A DNA stretch of 64,000 nt from Jeongeupia naejangsanensis. GTDB lineage: Bacteria > Pseudomonadota > Gammaproteobacteria > Burkholderiales > Chitinibacteraceae. Position 1 is the first letter of the stretch. Each line of letters begins with the position of its first letter. Location of the stretch: the NCBI RefSeq assembly GCF_016865585.1, contig NZ_JAESND010000001.1, positions 992,001-1,056,000 of the forward strand, read 5' to 3'. This document shows positions 8,961 through 17,494 of this stretch, piece after piece. Made by a program: the position numbers and the translations under genes. The notes under the pieces were generated by a model. It did not search any database. It saw nothing but the letters and a program-made list of their open reading frames with translations, and was not told where the DNA came from.

Positions 8961-10301
8961 TCACTGCAGTTTCAGCGTCGGAATGGTTGCGAGGATGTCG
9001 ATGCCGAGCGCGTCCTCGATATCGGCGCGGGCGCGGATGCGCCGGTCGGCCAGCTCGACGCCGAGCGCGGTCACCACCGCCAGCAGCAGGCCGAGCACGA
9101 TCGCCAGTGCGACGTTGAGCAGCACCCGTGGTCCCGACGGGCGATCGGGCTCGGTCGCGCTGCGCAGCACGATGATGTTGGCCTGATCCGAGCGGCTTTC
9201 CAGCATCGTCTGCGACGTCCGCTGCAGCGCCTGGTCATAGGCGCGCTGGGCGTTTTCGACGTCGCGCTTGAGGATTTCCAGCCCCGATCGCTGCGACTTC
9301 AGCTCGAGCACCCTCGCCTTCTGCGCCGCCAGTGCCTGCTGCAGCGCGCCCTGCCGTGCGGCCGAGTTGCCGGCCGCGCCGGACAGGCCCGACGCGTACT
9401 GCGCCAGCAGCTGGTTGAGCTGCGCGCGGGTCGCCTCGACCTCGGCCCTGGCCTGCAGGTAGTGCGGATGATTGGGGCCGTTCTTTTCCGCCTGCTCCTT
9501 GAGCTTGGCCTCCTGCTGCGCCAGCTGGTTCTTCAGCTGCTGGATCAGCGGGTTGTTCAGCACGTCGGGCGCCGCCGCGCCGCCGCGCGCACGCGACTGC
9601 GCGTCGTAGGTCAGCGACTGCACGCCGACGAGCTGGCTGGCGATCTCGTTGAGCCTTTGCGTTTCGATGTCCAGACGCTCGTCGGTCGCCACGATGCCCT
9701 GCTGCTGCTGGTAGTCCGACAGGCGCTGCTGCGTCTGCGCGACGTTGGCCTGCAGGCCCTTGAGCTGGCTCTGGAAGAACTGGTTGTTCTGCTGCGCCGC
9801 AGCGGTCTTGATCTCGACCGTCGTGCGGACATAGGCCTGGACGAAGGCATTGGCCAGCGTCGCGGCAAAGCGCGGTTCGGTCGCGGTATAGCCGACGTTG
9901 ATGACGTTGCTGTCGCGGCTCGGCTTGACGTCGAGATGCTTCAGCAGCGTTTCGGCAAACCAGTGCCGGATGTCGCCGTGGCCACCGGTTTCGGCAAGGA
10001 AGCGGCTGCGCGCCTCGGGCAGGTTGGCGAAACCCAGTGCATCGACGACTTTCAGCGCGGTGTTCTGGCTGGCGATGATGTCGACCTGCGTCGCCATGAA
10101 GCTCGGCGCCAGATAACCGACAACGGGCTGGCCGGTCACCGGATCATTGGCCTTGATGTCGACGGCGACGACCGAGGCCGCACTGTACTGCTTGGGCAGC
10201 AGCAGGCTGACCGCGAGCGCCGACAGCACGACCAGCGACAGTACCGCCAGTGCAATCCACTTGCGGGCGCGCAGGATGTTCCAGAACTGTTCGAATTTCA
10301 T
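8961..10301 (-). CDS. epsF: EpsF, chain-length determinant protein (Wzz/PCP family)
   Basis: A 446-residue inner-membrane protein with one N-terminal span (about 17-35) and one C-terminal span (about 400-422), enclosing a long periplasmic helical region rich in Gln and Ala (about 165-390). This is the Wzz/GNVR polysaccharide co-polymerase plan. The PCP proline motif is visible at SATEPDRPSGPRVLLNVALA just before the second span. It sets chain length and links synthesis to EpsE export, usually together with the EpsG kinase whose gene follows at once. It starts 16 bases after epsE. The short tail RARADIEDALGIDILATIPT is the typical cytoplasmic kinase-contact segment. Confidence 0.93.
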   Translation of the reverse strand: MKFEQFWNILRARKWIALAVLSLVVLSALAVSLLLPKQYSAASVVAVDIKANDPVTGQPVVGYLAPSFMATQVDIIASQNTALKVVDALGFANLPEARSRFLAETGGHGDIRHWFAETLLKHLDVKPSRDSNVINVGYTATEPRFAATLANAFVQAYVRTTVEIKTAAAQQNNQFFQSQLKGLQANVAQTQQRLSDYQQQQGIVATDERLDIETQRLNEIASQLVGVQSLTYDAQSRARGGAAAPDVLNNPLIQQLKNQLAQQEAKLKEQAEKNGPNHPHYLQARAEVEATRAQLNQLLAQYASGLSGAAGNSAARQGALQQALAAQKARVLELKSQRSGLEILKRDVENAQRAYDQALQRTSQTMLESRSDQANIIVLRSATEPDRPSGPRVLLNVALAIVLGLLLAVVTALGVELADRRIRARADIEDALGIDILATIPTLKLQ

Positions 10302-10317
10302 CGGGCGTTTCTCATGG

Positions 10318-11094
10318 TCAGAACAGGCTTTCCTGGACGTAGATCACGTCGTTGTCGAGCACCGCGTCGGTCAGCTTCGGCGACACTTCGGCCACGCTGC
10401 CGTCGGCCTGGCGGCGGTGGATTTCGATACTGCGTCTGGATGCGCGCGGGTTGTAGCCGCCGGCGCTGGCAATCGCCTGCATCACGGTCATCCGCTCTTC
10501 GAGGCGGAAGCTGCCCGGACGGTTGACCTCGCCATAGACGTAAACCTGCTGCATGCGCGGCACGAAGACGACGTCGCCGTTGCGGACGCGCGGCACCGCG
10601 TCGCCGGCGCGTTGCGCCGACAGCAGCGTCGACAGCAGCAGCTCCTGTCGCGTCTCACCGCGCACCAGCACCAGCCGGTCACCACCGGTGGCACCGATGC
10701 CGCCGGCAGTGGCGATCATCTCGACCACATCGGCGTCGTTCTCGAGCGCGTAGCGGCCCGGGCGGCTGACCTCGCCGAGCACCGACACGCGCTGGCTGCG
10801 GTATTGCGCGATCAGCACATTGACCTGCGCGTTCCGGATGAAACCGCCATCGCCCAGCTTGCGGGCGATCAGCTGCTCGACCTCGGTGAACGAGCGGCCG
10901 CCGGCGGCGATCTTGCCGATCAGCGGAAAATTCAGTTCGCCGTTCTGCGTCAGCTGTGCTTCGGTCAGCAGATCCGGGTGGTCGTAGACCGACACCTTGA
11001 CCACATCGCCGGGGCCGAGCCGGTACTCGCCGCGCAACTCTGCACCGGCCGTCGCGACCAGCAGCAAAACGCCCAACCACAGGTAGCGCAGCAT
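10318..11094 (-). CDS. epsE: EpsE, outer-membrane polysaccharide export protein (Wza family)
   Basis: A 258-residue protein with a cleavable signal peptide (MLRYLWLGVLLLVATAGA). The poly-export domain begins YRLGPGDVVKVSVYDHPDLL and is followed by two SLBB repeats, VSVLGEVSRPGRYALE and VYVYGEVNRPGSFRLE. This is the short Wza type, about 260 residues, found with EpsF/EpsG. It forms the periplasmic and outer-membrane channel for the polymer. No lipobox Cys is seen at the signal end, unlike E. coli Wza. The start overlaps the EpsD stop by one base (TGATG), so translation is coupled. Confidence 0.94.
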   Translation of the reverse strand: MLRYLWLGVLLLVATAGAELRGEYRLGPGDVVKVSVYDHPDLLTEAQLTQNGELNFPLIGKIAAGGRSFTEVEQLIARKLGDGGFIRNAQVNVLIAQYRSQRVSVLGEVSRPGRYALENDADVVEMIATAGGIGATGGDRLVLVRGETRQELLLSTLLSAQRAGDAVPRVRNGDVVFVPRMQQVYVYGEVNRPGSFRLEERMTVMQAIASAGGYNPRASRRSIEIHRRQADGSVAEVSPKLTDAVLDNDVIYVQESLF

Positions 11095-11963
11095 CAGTTC
11101 AACCCCTGCAGGCCGGACTTCAGCGACTCGTCCTTGCCATCGGCGGTGGCAAAGCGTTGCAGGTATTCGATCTTGGTCGCGCCGCGCAGCGCCTTGAGCT
11201 TGCTGTCCTCGCGCGCGCCTCCCTGCTCGACGAGCAGGTACTGCTTGATCGCCCCCTGGACTTCGGCCGCCTGCAGCGCCGCCGGCGTACTGCCCTTCAG
11301 CTGCAGCAGCAGCACCTTGTCACCATCGGGCACGGCAATGATGTCGCCGTTCTTCATCGCGGCGACTTTCGGCAACAGCGGCAACGGCAGCTGCTCGGGC
11401 GCCTTCTGCGACTCGGCCGGCTGCGCGTTGACGCCAGCCTGCTGCAGCACCGCCGCCGTCTCGGCGGCGTTGCGCGCGTGTTGCAGCGCCTGTTCGATTT
11501 CGGGCTTGAGCGCGTTCGCGGCCAGCGCGAACACGGCGAAGTCGTACAGTTTGCGTTCGGCGAACAGCTGCGGATGCGCGGCATAGAAAGCGTCGATCTG
11601 CGCCTGTGCCGGTTCGGCCGGCTTGCCGATCTCGCGTTCGGCCGCCGCACGGGCAAGGATTTGCCGGCGCGCCGCCTCGACCGCCTGGACCACGTCCGGG
11701 TCGCGATCGAGCTTGAGCTCGACGGCCTTTTGCACCAGCAGCTCCTGATCGACCAGCCCGTCGAGCACCCTCTGCTTGACCGCCGCATCGCCCGGATTGG
11801 CCTGCTGTGCCAGCAGGTAGTTCAGCTGGTGCACGGTGATTTCGGCATCGCCGACACGGGCGACAACCTGACTCGGCGATTTTTTCTCGCCGTCGTCCTT
11901 GCATGCGGTCAGCCCGAGCACGATCGCGGCCAGTACCGCGGTGTTCCTGTACAGCGTTTTCAT
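11094..11963 (-). CDS. epsD: EpsD-type peptidyl-prolyl isomerase lipoprotein
   Basis: A 289-residue lipoprotein: signal MKTLYRNTAVLAAIVLGL ending in lipobox LTAC (Cys21). The next part, VVARVGDAEITVHQLNYLL with a helix-rich segment, is a SurA-like N-domain, followed by a diverged parvulin-like half. EpsD proteins of exosortase-B operons are predicted foldases that help assemble the EpsE or barrel components in the periplasm. It lies 15 bases after the initiating transferase and overlaps epsE by one base. A canonical parvulin active site is not evident, so isomerase activity is family inference. Confidence 0.88.
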   Translation of the reverse strand: MKTLYRNTAVLAAIVLGLTACKDDGEKKSPSQVVARVGDAEITVHQLNYLLAQQANPGDAAVKQRVLDGLVDQELLVQKAVELKLDRDPDVVQAVEAARRQILARAAAEREIGKPAEPAQAQIDAFYAAHPQLFAERKLYDFAVFALAANALKPEIEQALQHARNAAETAAVLQQAGVNAQPAESQKAPEQLPLPLLPKVAAMKNGDIIAVPDGDKVLLLQLKGSTPAALQAAEVQGAIKQYLLVEQGGAREDSKLKALRGATKIEYLQRFATADGKDESLKSGLQGLN

Positions 11964-11978
11964 CTGTCGGTCTCTTTG

Positions 11979-13460
11979 TCAGTAGGCGTTCTTGTCGCCG
12001 GCCATCGACGAGGCCGTTTTTGCGACGATCTTGAGGTCGAGCCAGATCGACCAGTTGCGCAGGTAATCAAGGTCGAACTCGATGCGGCGCTGCATCTTTT
12101 CCAGCGTGTCGGTCTCACCGCGGAAACCGTTGACCTGCGCCCAGCCGGTGATGCCCGGCTTGACCTTGTGGCGCATCATGTAACCCTTGATCAGCGACCG
12201 GTATTGCTCGTTGTGGGCGTTGGCATGCGGACGCGGTCCGACCACGCTCATCCGTCCCTGCAGCACGTTGATGAACTGCGGCAGCTCGTCGAGCGAGCTG
12301 CGGCGCAGGAAGCCGCCGATCGGCGTGAAGCGCTGGTCCTGCTTGGTGGCCTGGACGACCTTGTCGCCGTCCTCCATCACCGTCATCGAGCGGAACTTGT
12401 AGACGAGGATGCTCTCGCCATCGGCACCGTAACGGCGCTGTTTGAACAGCACCGGCCCGGGCGAGGTCAGCTTCACGGCGATCGCGACACCGAGCATCAC
12501 CGGCCAGATCAGCGCCAGGATCAGCAGTGCGAGCACAAGATCGGAAAACCGCTTGAGTACGCCGCGCAGCCCCATGAACGGGCTTTCGCAGACGGCGACC
12601 ACCGGAATCCCGGCGACGTGGTCGAAGCGCGCCTGGATCAGGTCGAACACGAACAGGTCCGGCACGAAGTAGATCGATGCCGTCGAATCGCTCAGCGCGT
12701 CCAGCATCGCCAGCACGCGCGGTTGCGAGCTCATCGGCAGCGAGATGTAGATGTTGTGTACGCCGTGGTGGCGCACGTAACTCGGCAGGTCACGCAGCGT
12801 GCCAAGCAGCCGCGACGCCTTGACGCCCGGCAGGCGGGCCAGTTCGCGGTCGTCGAAATAGCCGAGCCAGTTGATCCGGTGCAGCGGATCGGTCTGCAGC
12901 GCTTCGGCCAGCGCCACGCCGGGGCGGTTGGCGCCGATGACGACCGCGCGCCGCTGCGTTTCCACCGAATCACGCGGCAGGAAGAAGATCGGCCGGAACA
13001 GTGCATGCACGCCGATCAGCGCCGCCGGCGCGAGCACGAACCAGGCGAGGATGAACGGCGGATGGAAATAGGCGGCAAAGCCGGAGACCCAGCCGAGCAG
13101 GGTCAGCGTCACGCAGATGAACAGCCACTGCACGGCGAAGCGGCCCAGTCCGAACAGCGGACGTTCGTGTCCGGGCACGAAAAGGAACAGGCCGTCGAGC
13201 ACCTGCGCCGACAACAGGAAACCGAATGCGGCCAGCACGCAGGTGTAGCCGTCGAACGCGACCTGGAATGGAATCGACAGCAGGTAAAGCACCGCGACAA
13301 CCACGACCGGATCGACGAAGGACTTGAACACGCTCACCAGCGGTGCGGCGTTGACGAACTCGCTGAAGCGGTTGTTCAGCGACGACACGCGCGGCGGCAT
13401 CGGCGCATCGTCGATCGCTGCGATACCGGCCTGCTGCAACTGCGGATCCAAATGGCTCAT
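11979..13460 (-). CDS. epsB: Undecaprenyl-phosphate hexose-1-phosphate transferase (EpsB-type initiating transferase)
   Basis: A 493-residue polyprenol-phosphate phosphoglycosyltransferase. The N-terminal half has about four or five membrane spans and a CoA-binding-like domain (VVIGANRPGVALAEALQTD). The C-terminal catalytic domain contains the WcaJ/WbaP core: KLTSPGPVLFKQRRYGADG, VYKFRSMTV, then SLDELPQFINVLQGRMSVVG with the essential Asp-Glu pair, and the closing KPGITGWAQVNGFRGETDT. It starts polymer synthesis by loading a hexose phosphate on undecaprenyl phosphate. ATG 13460 is chosen because a GGGGGTGG-like site precedes it; a longer start at 13490 would run into the epsL end. Confidence 0.95.
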   Translation of the reverse strand: MSHLDPQLQQAGIAAIDDAPMPPRVSSLNNRFSEFVNAAPLVSVFKSFVDPVVVVAVLYLLSIPFQVAFDGYTCVLAAFGFLLSAQVLDGLFLFVPGHERPLFGLGRFAVQWLFICVTLTLLGWVSGFAAYFHPPFILAWFVLAPAALIGVHALFRPIFFLPRDSVETQRRAVVIGANRPGVALAEALQTDPLHRINWLGYFDDRELARLPGVKASRLLGTLRDLPSYVRHHGVHNIYISLPMSSQPRVLAMLDALSDSTASIYFVPDLFVFDLIQARFDHVAGIPVVAVCESPFMGLRGVLKRFSDLVLALLILALIWPVMLGVAIAVKLTSPGPVLFKQRRYGADGESILVYKFRSMTVMEDGDKVVQATKQDQRFTPIGGFLRRSSLDELPQFINVLQGRMSVVGPRPHANAHNEQYRSLIKGYMMRHKVKPGITGWAQVNGFRGETDTLEKMQRRIEFDLDYLRNWSIWLDLKIVAKTASSMAGDKNAY

Positions 13461-13500
13461 GCATCCACCCCCGTCAATTCCACTTTCCATCCTCTTGCAT

Positions 13501-14700
13501 TCAAAACTGCAGCCTCAGGTCGATGCCGGCCTGTACCGCGCGATAGTCGTTGAGCGGCAATTGCGAATCGCGCGCCTGATGCTGGCCGTAGACCGACAAC
13601 TGCAGTGCCGGGTCCGGCTGGTACTTCAAACCAAGATGCAAGTAGTCGGTTGTCTGGCTGTACGCCAGCACCTGACGCACCTGCTTGTCCTCGCGTCGCC
13701 ACGATGCATCGACGCCGATCCGTTCACTCGCCTGCCACTCCGCGCCGACGCCATACCCTTCGATCAGGTTGCGGCCGATGTTCTGCCCCGGCGCCTCGAA
13801 TGCACGCCGGTAGTCGGCGTACAGCCTGGTTTTCGCGCTTGCCTGCCACGACAGCGCGACATTGCCGGTCGGGCTGCGCTGCCAGTCGGTTTCGGCCTGA
13901 TACTTCCAGCTCGTCCAGCCGTAGCCGCCTTCCAGCCGGGTCTTGGCGCTGATCGGCCAGACAACGCCAAGCTGGGCCACCCACTGGCGGTATCCGCGTT
14001 CGTCGGCCGGCATCAGCAGCAGGTCCTCGCGATACGCAATCCGCGAGTAATCGAGCCGCGCCGTCACTTCGCTCCCCAAGCCGCTGCGGTAGCGCACGCC
14101 ACCGCCGGCGTTGTCCTGCTGCAGATCGAGGTAGCGTCGCTGGTCATGCCGCTGCTGGCTGCTCGCCAGCGAAGCCAGCAGCGCCCAGTCCGACGTCAGC
14201 ACGTACGCAGCGCTCAGATCCCCACCCTGCTGCCGGACCAGATCCTTGATCCCCAGCATCACGTCTTCGAATTCGGACAGCGTGCGCGAATCGCGGTAAG
14301 CCAGACGCCCCGACCACGCATTGCCCCATTGCCAGTCCCACCCCAGCAGCCCTTGCCAGCCGACATAGTCGAGCTGCCGATGCCGCAGGTACGTCGGCCG
14401 GGACAGCTGCGCATCAAGCAGCAATTGCTGGCGCGAAACCGGCCGGTTCATCCGCACGCCGACGCTCGGGTCGACGATCACGTCGGATTTGCTGCCGCCG
14501 TACTGCTCGGCCGGCACGCTGTCGGCGAGCCGGAACACGTTGCTGTCGGACAGCGTGGAAACATCGGCATAGAGGATCAGCGGATCGGTTTCATCGACGG
14601 CGCCATAGGCCGCCACACCTGATACCAGCATCAATCCGGCGGTCATCACGGCGATACGGCCCGCCGCGCACCACCGACGCTCGAACCTCGCTACGCCCAA
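13501..14700 (-). CDS. epsL: EpsL-type outer-membrane beta-barrel protein of exopolysaccharide operon
   Basis: About 399 residues if started at TTG 14700, which has AGGGGCGG eight bases upstream; no ATG gives a complete signal peptide, so the start is uncertain. A signal peptide ends near SGVAAYGAVDE. The remainder is a run of alternating amphipathic strands (WDWQWGNAWSGRLAYRDSRT, WKYQAETDW, DYLHLGLKYQPD) and ends in RLQF with a terminal Phe, the mark of BAM-assembled barrels. Homologues sit in Methylobacillus-type eps operons, where the function is unproven; a role as an outer-membrane export or retention barrel is inference. It is the first gene of the eps operon proper. Confidence 0.85.
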   Translation of the reverse strand: MGVARFERRWCAAGRIAVMTAGLMLVSGVAAYGAVDETDPLILYADVSTLSDSNVFRLADSVPAEQYGGSKSDVIVDPSVGVRMNRPVSRQQLLLDAQLSRPTYLRHRQLDYVGWQGLLGWDWQWGNAWSGRLAYRDSRTLSEFEDVMLGIKDLVRQQGGDLSAAYVLTSDWALLASLASSQQRHDQRRYLDLQQDNAGGGVRYRSGLGSEVTARLDYSRIAYREDLLLMPADERGYRQWVAQLGVVWPISAKTRLEGGYGWTSWKYQAETDWQRSPTGNVALSWQASAKTRLYADYRRAFEAPGQNIGRNLIEGYGVGAEWQASERIGVDASWRREDKQVRQVLAYSQTTDYLHLGLKYQPDPALQLSVYGQHQARDSQLPLNDYRAVQAGIDLRLQF

Positions 14701-14814
14701 AATGTCACCGCCCCTGAAACCCTTGCTTGCGCGCCGTGGCACGCCTTGCTCATCCCGACCTTGCCGAAGAACGGTACGGACCGTCACCGGCCCGCACCGT
14801 CCGCTAGACCCGCA

Positions 14815-15294
14815 TCAGACCGCGAGTGCGGCAGTGCTGCGTTGCTTGCGACGACGCGACAACAGCACGCCCAGCAGGCCAGCGCCCATCAGTGCGTAGG
14901 TTTCGGGTTCCGGCACCGGCGCGACGTTGAGCTTCAGCGTGCCAAGCCAGTTGGCATCCTTGGTCACGGCGAAGAACGACGAGTAAGTACCAGCGGTCGG
15001 CAGGTTGAAGCTGCCGGAGTAGCTGCGTGTACCCGGGTTGAAGATCAGCTGCTGGAGGCCCAGCAGTTGGCCGATCGGGGCCAGTTGATAGTTCACGGCA
15101 AACAGGTTGGCCAGGCTGCCCGTCGCGCTGACCGGGGTCAGATCGAAGGTGAGCCTGGACGGACCGGTCACGGTGAACGTGTCCTGAGCCGACAGCGGTG
15201 CAGCACCAATGTCATAGGTTTTGCTGAATGCGGCGTGGCTCAGGCCAGCAGCAAGAAACATCGTCACTGCGGCAACGGCTTTCAAACCATCCAT
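14815..15294 (-). CDS. PEP-CTERM sorting-domain protein, probable exosortase B substrate
   Basis: A 159-residue secreted protein. ATG 15294 follows AAGGAG with six-base spacing. It has a signal peptide (to about LSHA), a small beta-rich domain with QDTFTVTGPSRLTFDLT of the FxDxF-like kind, and a C-terminal tripartite sorting signal: VPEPETYALMGAGLLGVLLS followed by the basic tail RRRKQR. The PEP motif is the predicted exosortase recognition site, and the hydrophobic helix with Arg cluster holds the protein in the membrane before cleavage. It is separated from epsL by 114 bases and may be transcribed alone, since the region upstream is long and A+T-rich. Confidence 0.92.
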   Translation of the reverse strand: MDGLKAVAAVTMFLAAGLSHAAFSKTYDIGAAPLSAQDTFTVTGPSRLTFDLTPVSATGSLANLFAVNYQLAPIGQLLGLQQLIFNPGTRSYSGSFNLPTAGTYSSFFAVTKDANWLGTLKLNVAPVPEPETYALMGAGLLGVLLSRRRKQRSTAALAV

Positions 15295-15713
15295 GGCAAA
15301 CTCCTTATATAAGGAAAACATTAATTACACATATCTGATTCAATACTTAAAAATTTATTGCTTTTGTGCCGCGGAGAATGCCATGTGCCCGGTTTCAGTT
15401 CAATGACGAATCAATAAATCAACATTGGCTTATATTAGGAATTGCATGGAGAGTCGCGCATTACTTGGGTTGGCGGTGATATTGCAGTCATTTCGTAATG
15501 AAAAAATAATCACTACGAAATACGAATTGATTGCACGTCAATTCGCATTGCACCAGTTGAAGCGCTGACGCTGAATAAGCCACAGCAAAAATGTTTCAAT
15601 TCGAAAACCCGATGCAGGCAATCGCGCTGACATGTAAGACGAGCAGCCACCTCAGCAGGATTGAGCGCTGATTTCAAAATGCTGGTACGGGACCGGTAAG
15701 GGGCGAATTGACC
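15295..15713. promoter_or_regulatory. A+T-rich regulatory region upstream of the PEP-CTERM gene
   Basis: About 420 bases without a convincing gene, much richer in A+T than either flank. Visible elements are: a 12-base palindrome CCTTATATAAGG at 15303-15314, covering the ribosome site; a sigma-54-like -24/-12 pair at 15471-15486 on the plus strand (TGG, ten bases, GC); an inverted repeat TTTCGTA/TACGAAA at 15491-15520; and a second one, CGAATTGA/TCAATTCG, at 15523-15545. These fit a regulated promoter or a small RNA gene. The sigma-54-like motif points away from the PEP-CTERM gene and no plus-strand gene follows it. Confidence 0.45.
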
Positions 15714-15748
15714 AAAAAAAGCGCGTCGAACGTGCAAATTCGACGCGC
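15714..15748 (-). terminator. Rho-independent terminator of dacB
   Basis: Read on the minus strand, a perfect ten-base-pair stem (GCGCGTCGAA paired with TTCGACGCGC, loop of eight) is followed directly by seven T. It lies 63 bases after the dacB stop, in the correct orientation. Confidence 0.9.
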
Positions 15749-15811
15749 CATTTGGCTTTATGAAGGGAAGCGGAATACGGGCAATAGCGCGGCGACGGCG
15801 CCAGCAGCTTT

Positions 15812-17239
15812 TCAGTTTCGTAAGGAAGCCAGTTCCGCCGTGGAACGCGTCGTCACCCAACGCAACAGGCTATCCAGTACGGGCATCGCCCCCGGAGCTT
15901 TGGGATGATTGACCAGGGCGACCACAGCCCAGTCATGGCCTTGCGCATCCCTGACATAGCCGGCAACCGCACGGACGTTCTTGAGCGTGCCGGTTTTGAT
16001 GTGCGCCGCACCGGCTTCGTTTTTCAGCCGTTTGCGCATCGTGCCATCGATACCGACGATGGGCAGCGACGAAATGAACTCCGGCGCCAGCGGGCTGCGG
16101 TAAGCCGACACCAGCATCTGGCCAAGGTGTTCGGCACTGATCCGCTCGACCCGCGACAGGCCGGCACCGTTCTCCAGATGCAGCTCGCTCATCGCCAGCC
16201 CTTGCTGTCGCAGCCAGTCGCGCACGCGGAAATCGGCGGCAGCGATGGTGTCGGTGGCCGGGTCCGGCGCCGTGGCGCCCAGGGTCAGGAACAACTGCCG
16301 CGCCATCAGGTTGTTGCTGAACTTGTTGATGTCGCGAACCATTTCGGTCAGCGGCGGCGAGACGCTGGTCGCCAGCACTTTGGCCTGAACCGGTGTTGTT
16401 CCGTCACGCACCTGACCGGTAAACCGCCCCCCCTGCTCCTGCCACAGCGAGCGGAACAGGCTGGCCGTGTACGATCTGGCGTCGAGCACGGCAAAGTAAC
16501 GGTCGCCGGCGCAGTCCGGCGGAAAGCGGCCCGCAACCTGCACGCTGGCCGACTGGCCGGCGTCGTCGAGCCGCAGCTGGACGCCGTCCTTCCATGCCGC
16601 ACAACTGGCGTTTGGCGCCAGCTTGACCGTGCTGTCGAGCTTTACCGCTGCCAGCGCCGGTTCGAGCGTCGCGCGCACGGCGTTGCCGTCGCTGCGCAGC
16701 ATCAGTCGCGCGCTGCCGAAGTTGCTGACCAGCGCGTCGGGCGTCACCAGATACGGCTGGCCACCCTCGTCGCTGTCGTCGTCGAACGGTGACGTCGTTG
16801 CCGGCAGCTTGAACGCACTGCGATCAAGGACCAGATCACCACGCAAATCGGTGACGCCGGCCGCCCGCAGCTCGCGCACCAGCAGCCACATCCGCTCGAA
16901 CGTCAGCTTGGGGTCGCCGCTGCCCTTCAGGTACAGCGGCCCGCCCAGCACGCCGTTCACGACCGGCGCATCCGCCAGCAACTGTGTCTTCCAGCTGTAG
17001 GCCGGACCGAGCAGATTGAGCGCAGACCATGTCGTCACCAGCTTCATCGTCGATGCCGGATTCATCGGTCGGCCGGCATTCTCGAGCAGCACGGCCGGGC
17101 CGCCGTCGACCGGCAGGATCGCCACACCCAGCGCCGATGCCGGCACGCCGGCCTTGAGCAGCGCGGCGTCGACCTCGGCCGGCAAAGCCGCGTGCGCGGC
17201 ACCGCTGAACAACAACAACGAAAACAGGAGGCGTTTCAT
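15812..17239 (-). CDS. dacB: D-alanyl-D-alanine carboxypeptidase/endopeptidase (PBP4 family)
   Basis: A 475-residue periplasmic enzyme with signal peptide MKRLLFSLLLFSGAAHA. The three penicillin-binding motifs are present in order: SxxK as STMK (Ser63-Lys66), SxN as SNN in NKFSNNLMARQ, and KTG in HIKTGTLKN. The large insert between motif 1 and 2 is typical of class-C PBP4. It trims pentapeptides and cuts D-Ala-mDAP cross-links in peptidoglycan. The start overlaps the stop of the small upstream gene as ATGA, which fixes it. It ends in a strong terminator. Confidence 0.96.
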   Translation of the reverse strand: MKRLLFSLLLFSGAAHAALPAEVDAALLKAGVPASALGVAILPVDGGPAVLLENAGRPMNPASTMKLVTTWSALNLLGPAYSWKTQLLADAPVVNGVLGGPLYLKGSGDPKLTFERMWLLVRELRAAGVTDLRGDLVLDRSAFKLPATTSPFDDDSDEGGQPYLVTPDALVSNFGSARLMLRSDGNAVRATLEPALAAVKLDSTVKLAPNASCAAWKDGVQLRLDDAGQSASVQVAGRFPPDCAGDRYFAVLDARSYTASLFRSLWQEQGGRFTGQVRDGTTPVQAKVLATSVSPPLTEMVRDINKFSNNLMARQLFLTLGATAPDPATDTIAAADFRVRDWLRQQGLAMSELHLENGAGLSRVERISAEHLGQMLVSAYRSPLAPEFISSLPIVGIDGTMRKRLKNEAGAAHIKTGTLKNVRAVAGYVRDAQGHDWAVVALVNHPKAPGAMPVLDSLLRWVTTRSTAELASLRN

Positions 17240-17478
17240 CGGCTCGGCAGATCCTTGAATTCGGGGTGACGTTGCAACCAGGCCGCACGTTCGCGGCGAT
17301 ACGCATGCAGGGCTTCGGCGTAGGTATCGAAGATACAGGGCTCGCAACCGCTGCCGCAGCACTCTTCCAGCGCCGGTTCGAACGGCGGCTCGGGAGGTGG
17401 ATCGTCGGCGGGAAAACCGGGGAGGTGTTGATTGTCTGCGGGCTGATTGTCTGCGGGCTGATTGGACGGAGTAGGCAT
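17236..17478 (-). CDS. Small Cys-rich 'oxidoreductase-like' domain protein
   Basis: An 80-residue protein. The C-terminal half has the short oxidoreductase-like pattern ECCGSGCEPCIFDTY (four Cys) followed by a helix (AEALHAYRRERAAWLQ), as in the Oxidored-like (PF09791) family, whose role is not known. The N-terminal 40 residues are low-complexity Pro/Asp/Gln, including a duplicated NQPAD from a 15-base tandem repeat in the DNA. It is coupled to dacB by an ATGA overlap. Its start codon is only 16 bases from the divergent dnaX start, so both promoters must lie inside the opposite gene. Confidence 0.82.
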   Translation of the reverse strand: MPTPSNQPADNQPADNQHLPGFPADDPPPEPPFEPALEECCGSGCEPCIFDTYAEALHAYRRERAAWLQRHPEFKDLPSR

Positions 17479-17494
17479 CTGTTAGAATCCGGGC

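Noticed and set aside
11157-13553. Very long open frame on the plus strand across epsD and epsB genes
   Set aside because: It is antisense to well-supported eps genes; the residue mix (Arg, Gln, His-rich) is typical of a shadow frame in high-G+C DNA.
15681-15697. Second sigma-54-like GG-N10-GC match, minus strand
   Set aside because: Only the GG and GC dinucleotides match; the flanking bases do not, and it is about 390 bases from the PEP-CTERM start.
15708-15908. 66-codon plus-strand frame near the dacB terminator
   Set aside because: It contains the dacB terminator hairpin and overlaps the end of dacB; no ribosome site and no recognisable domain.
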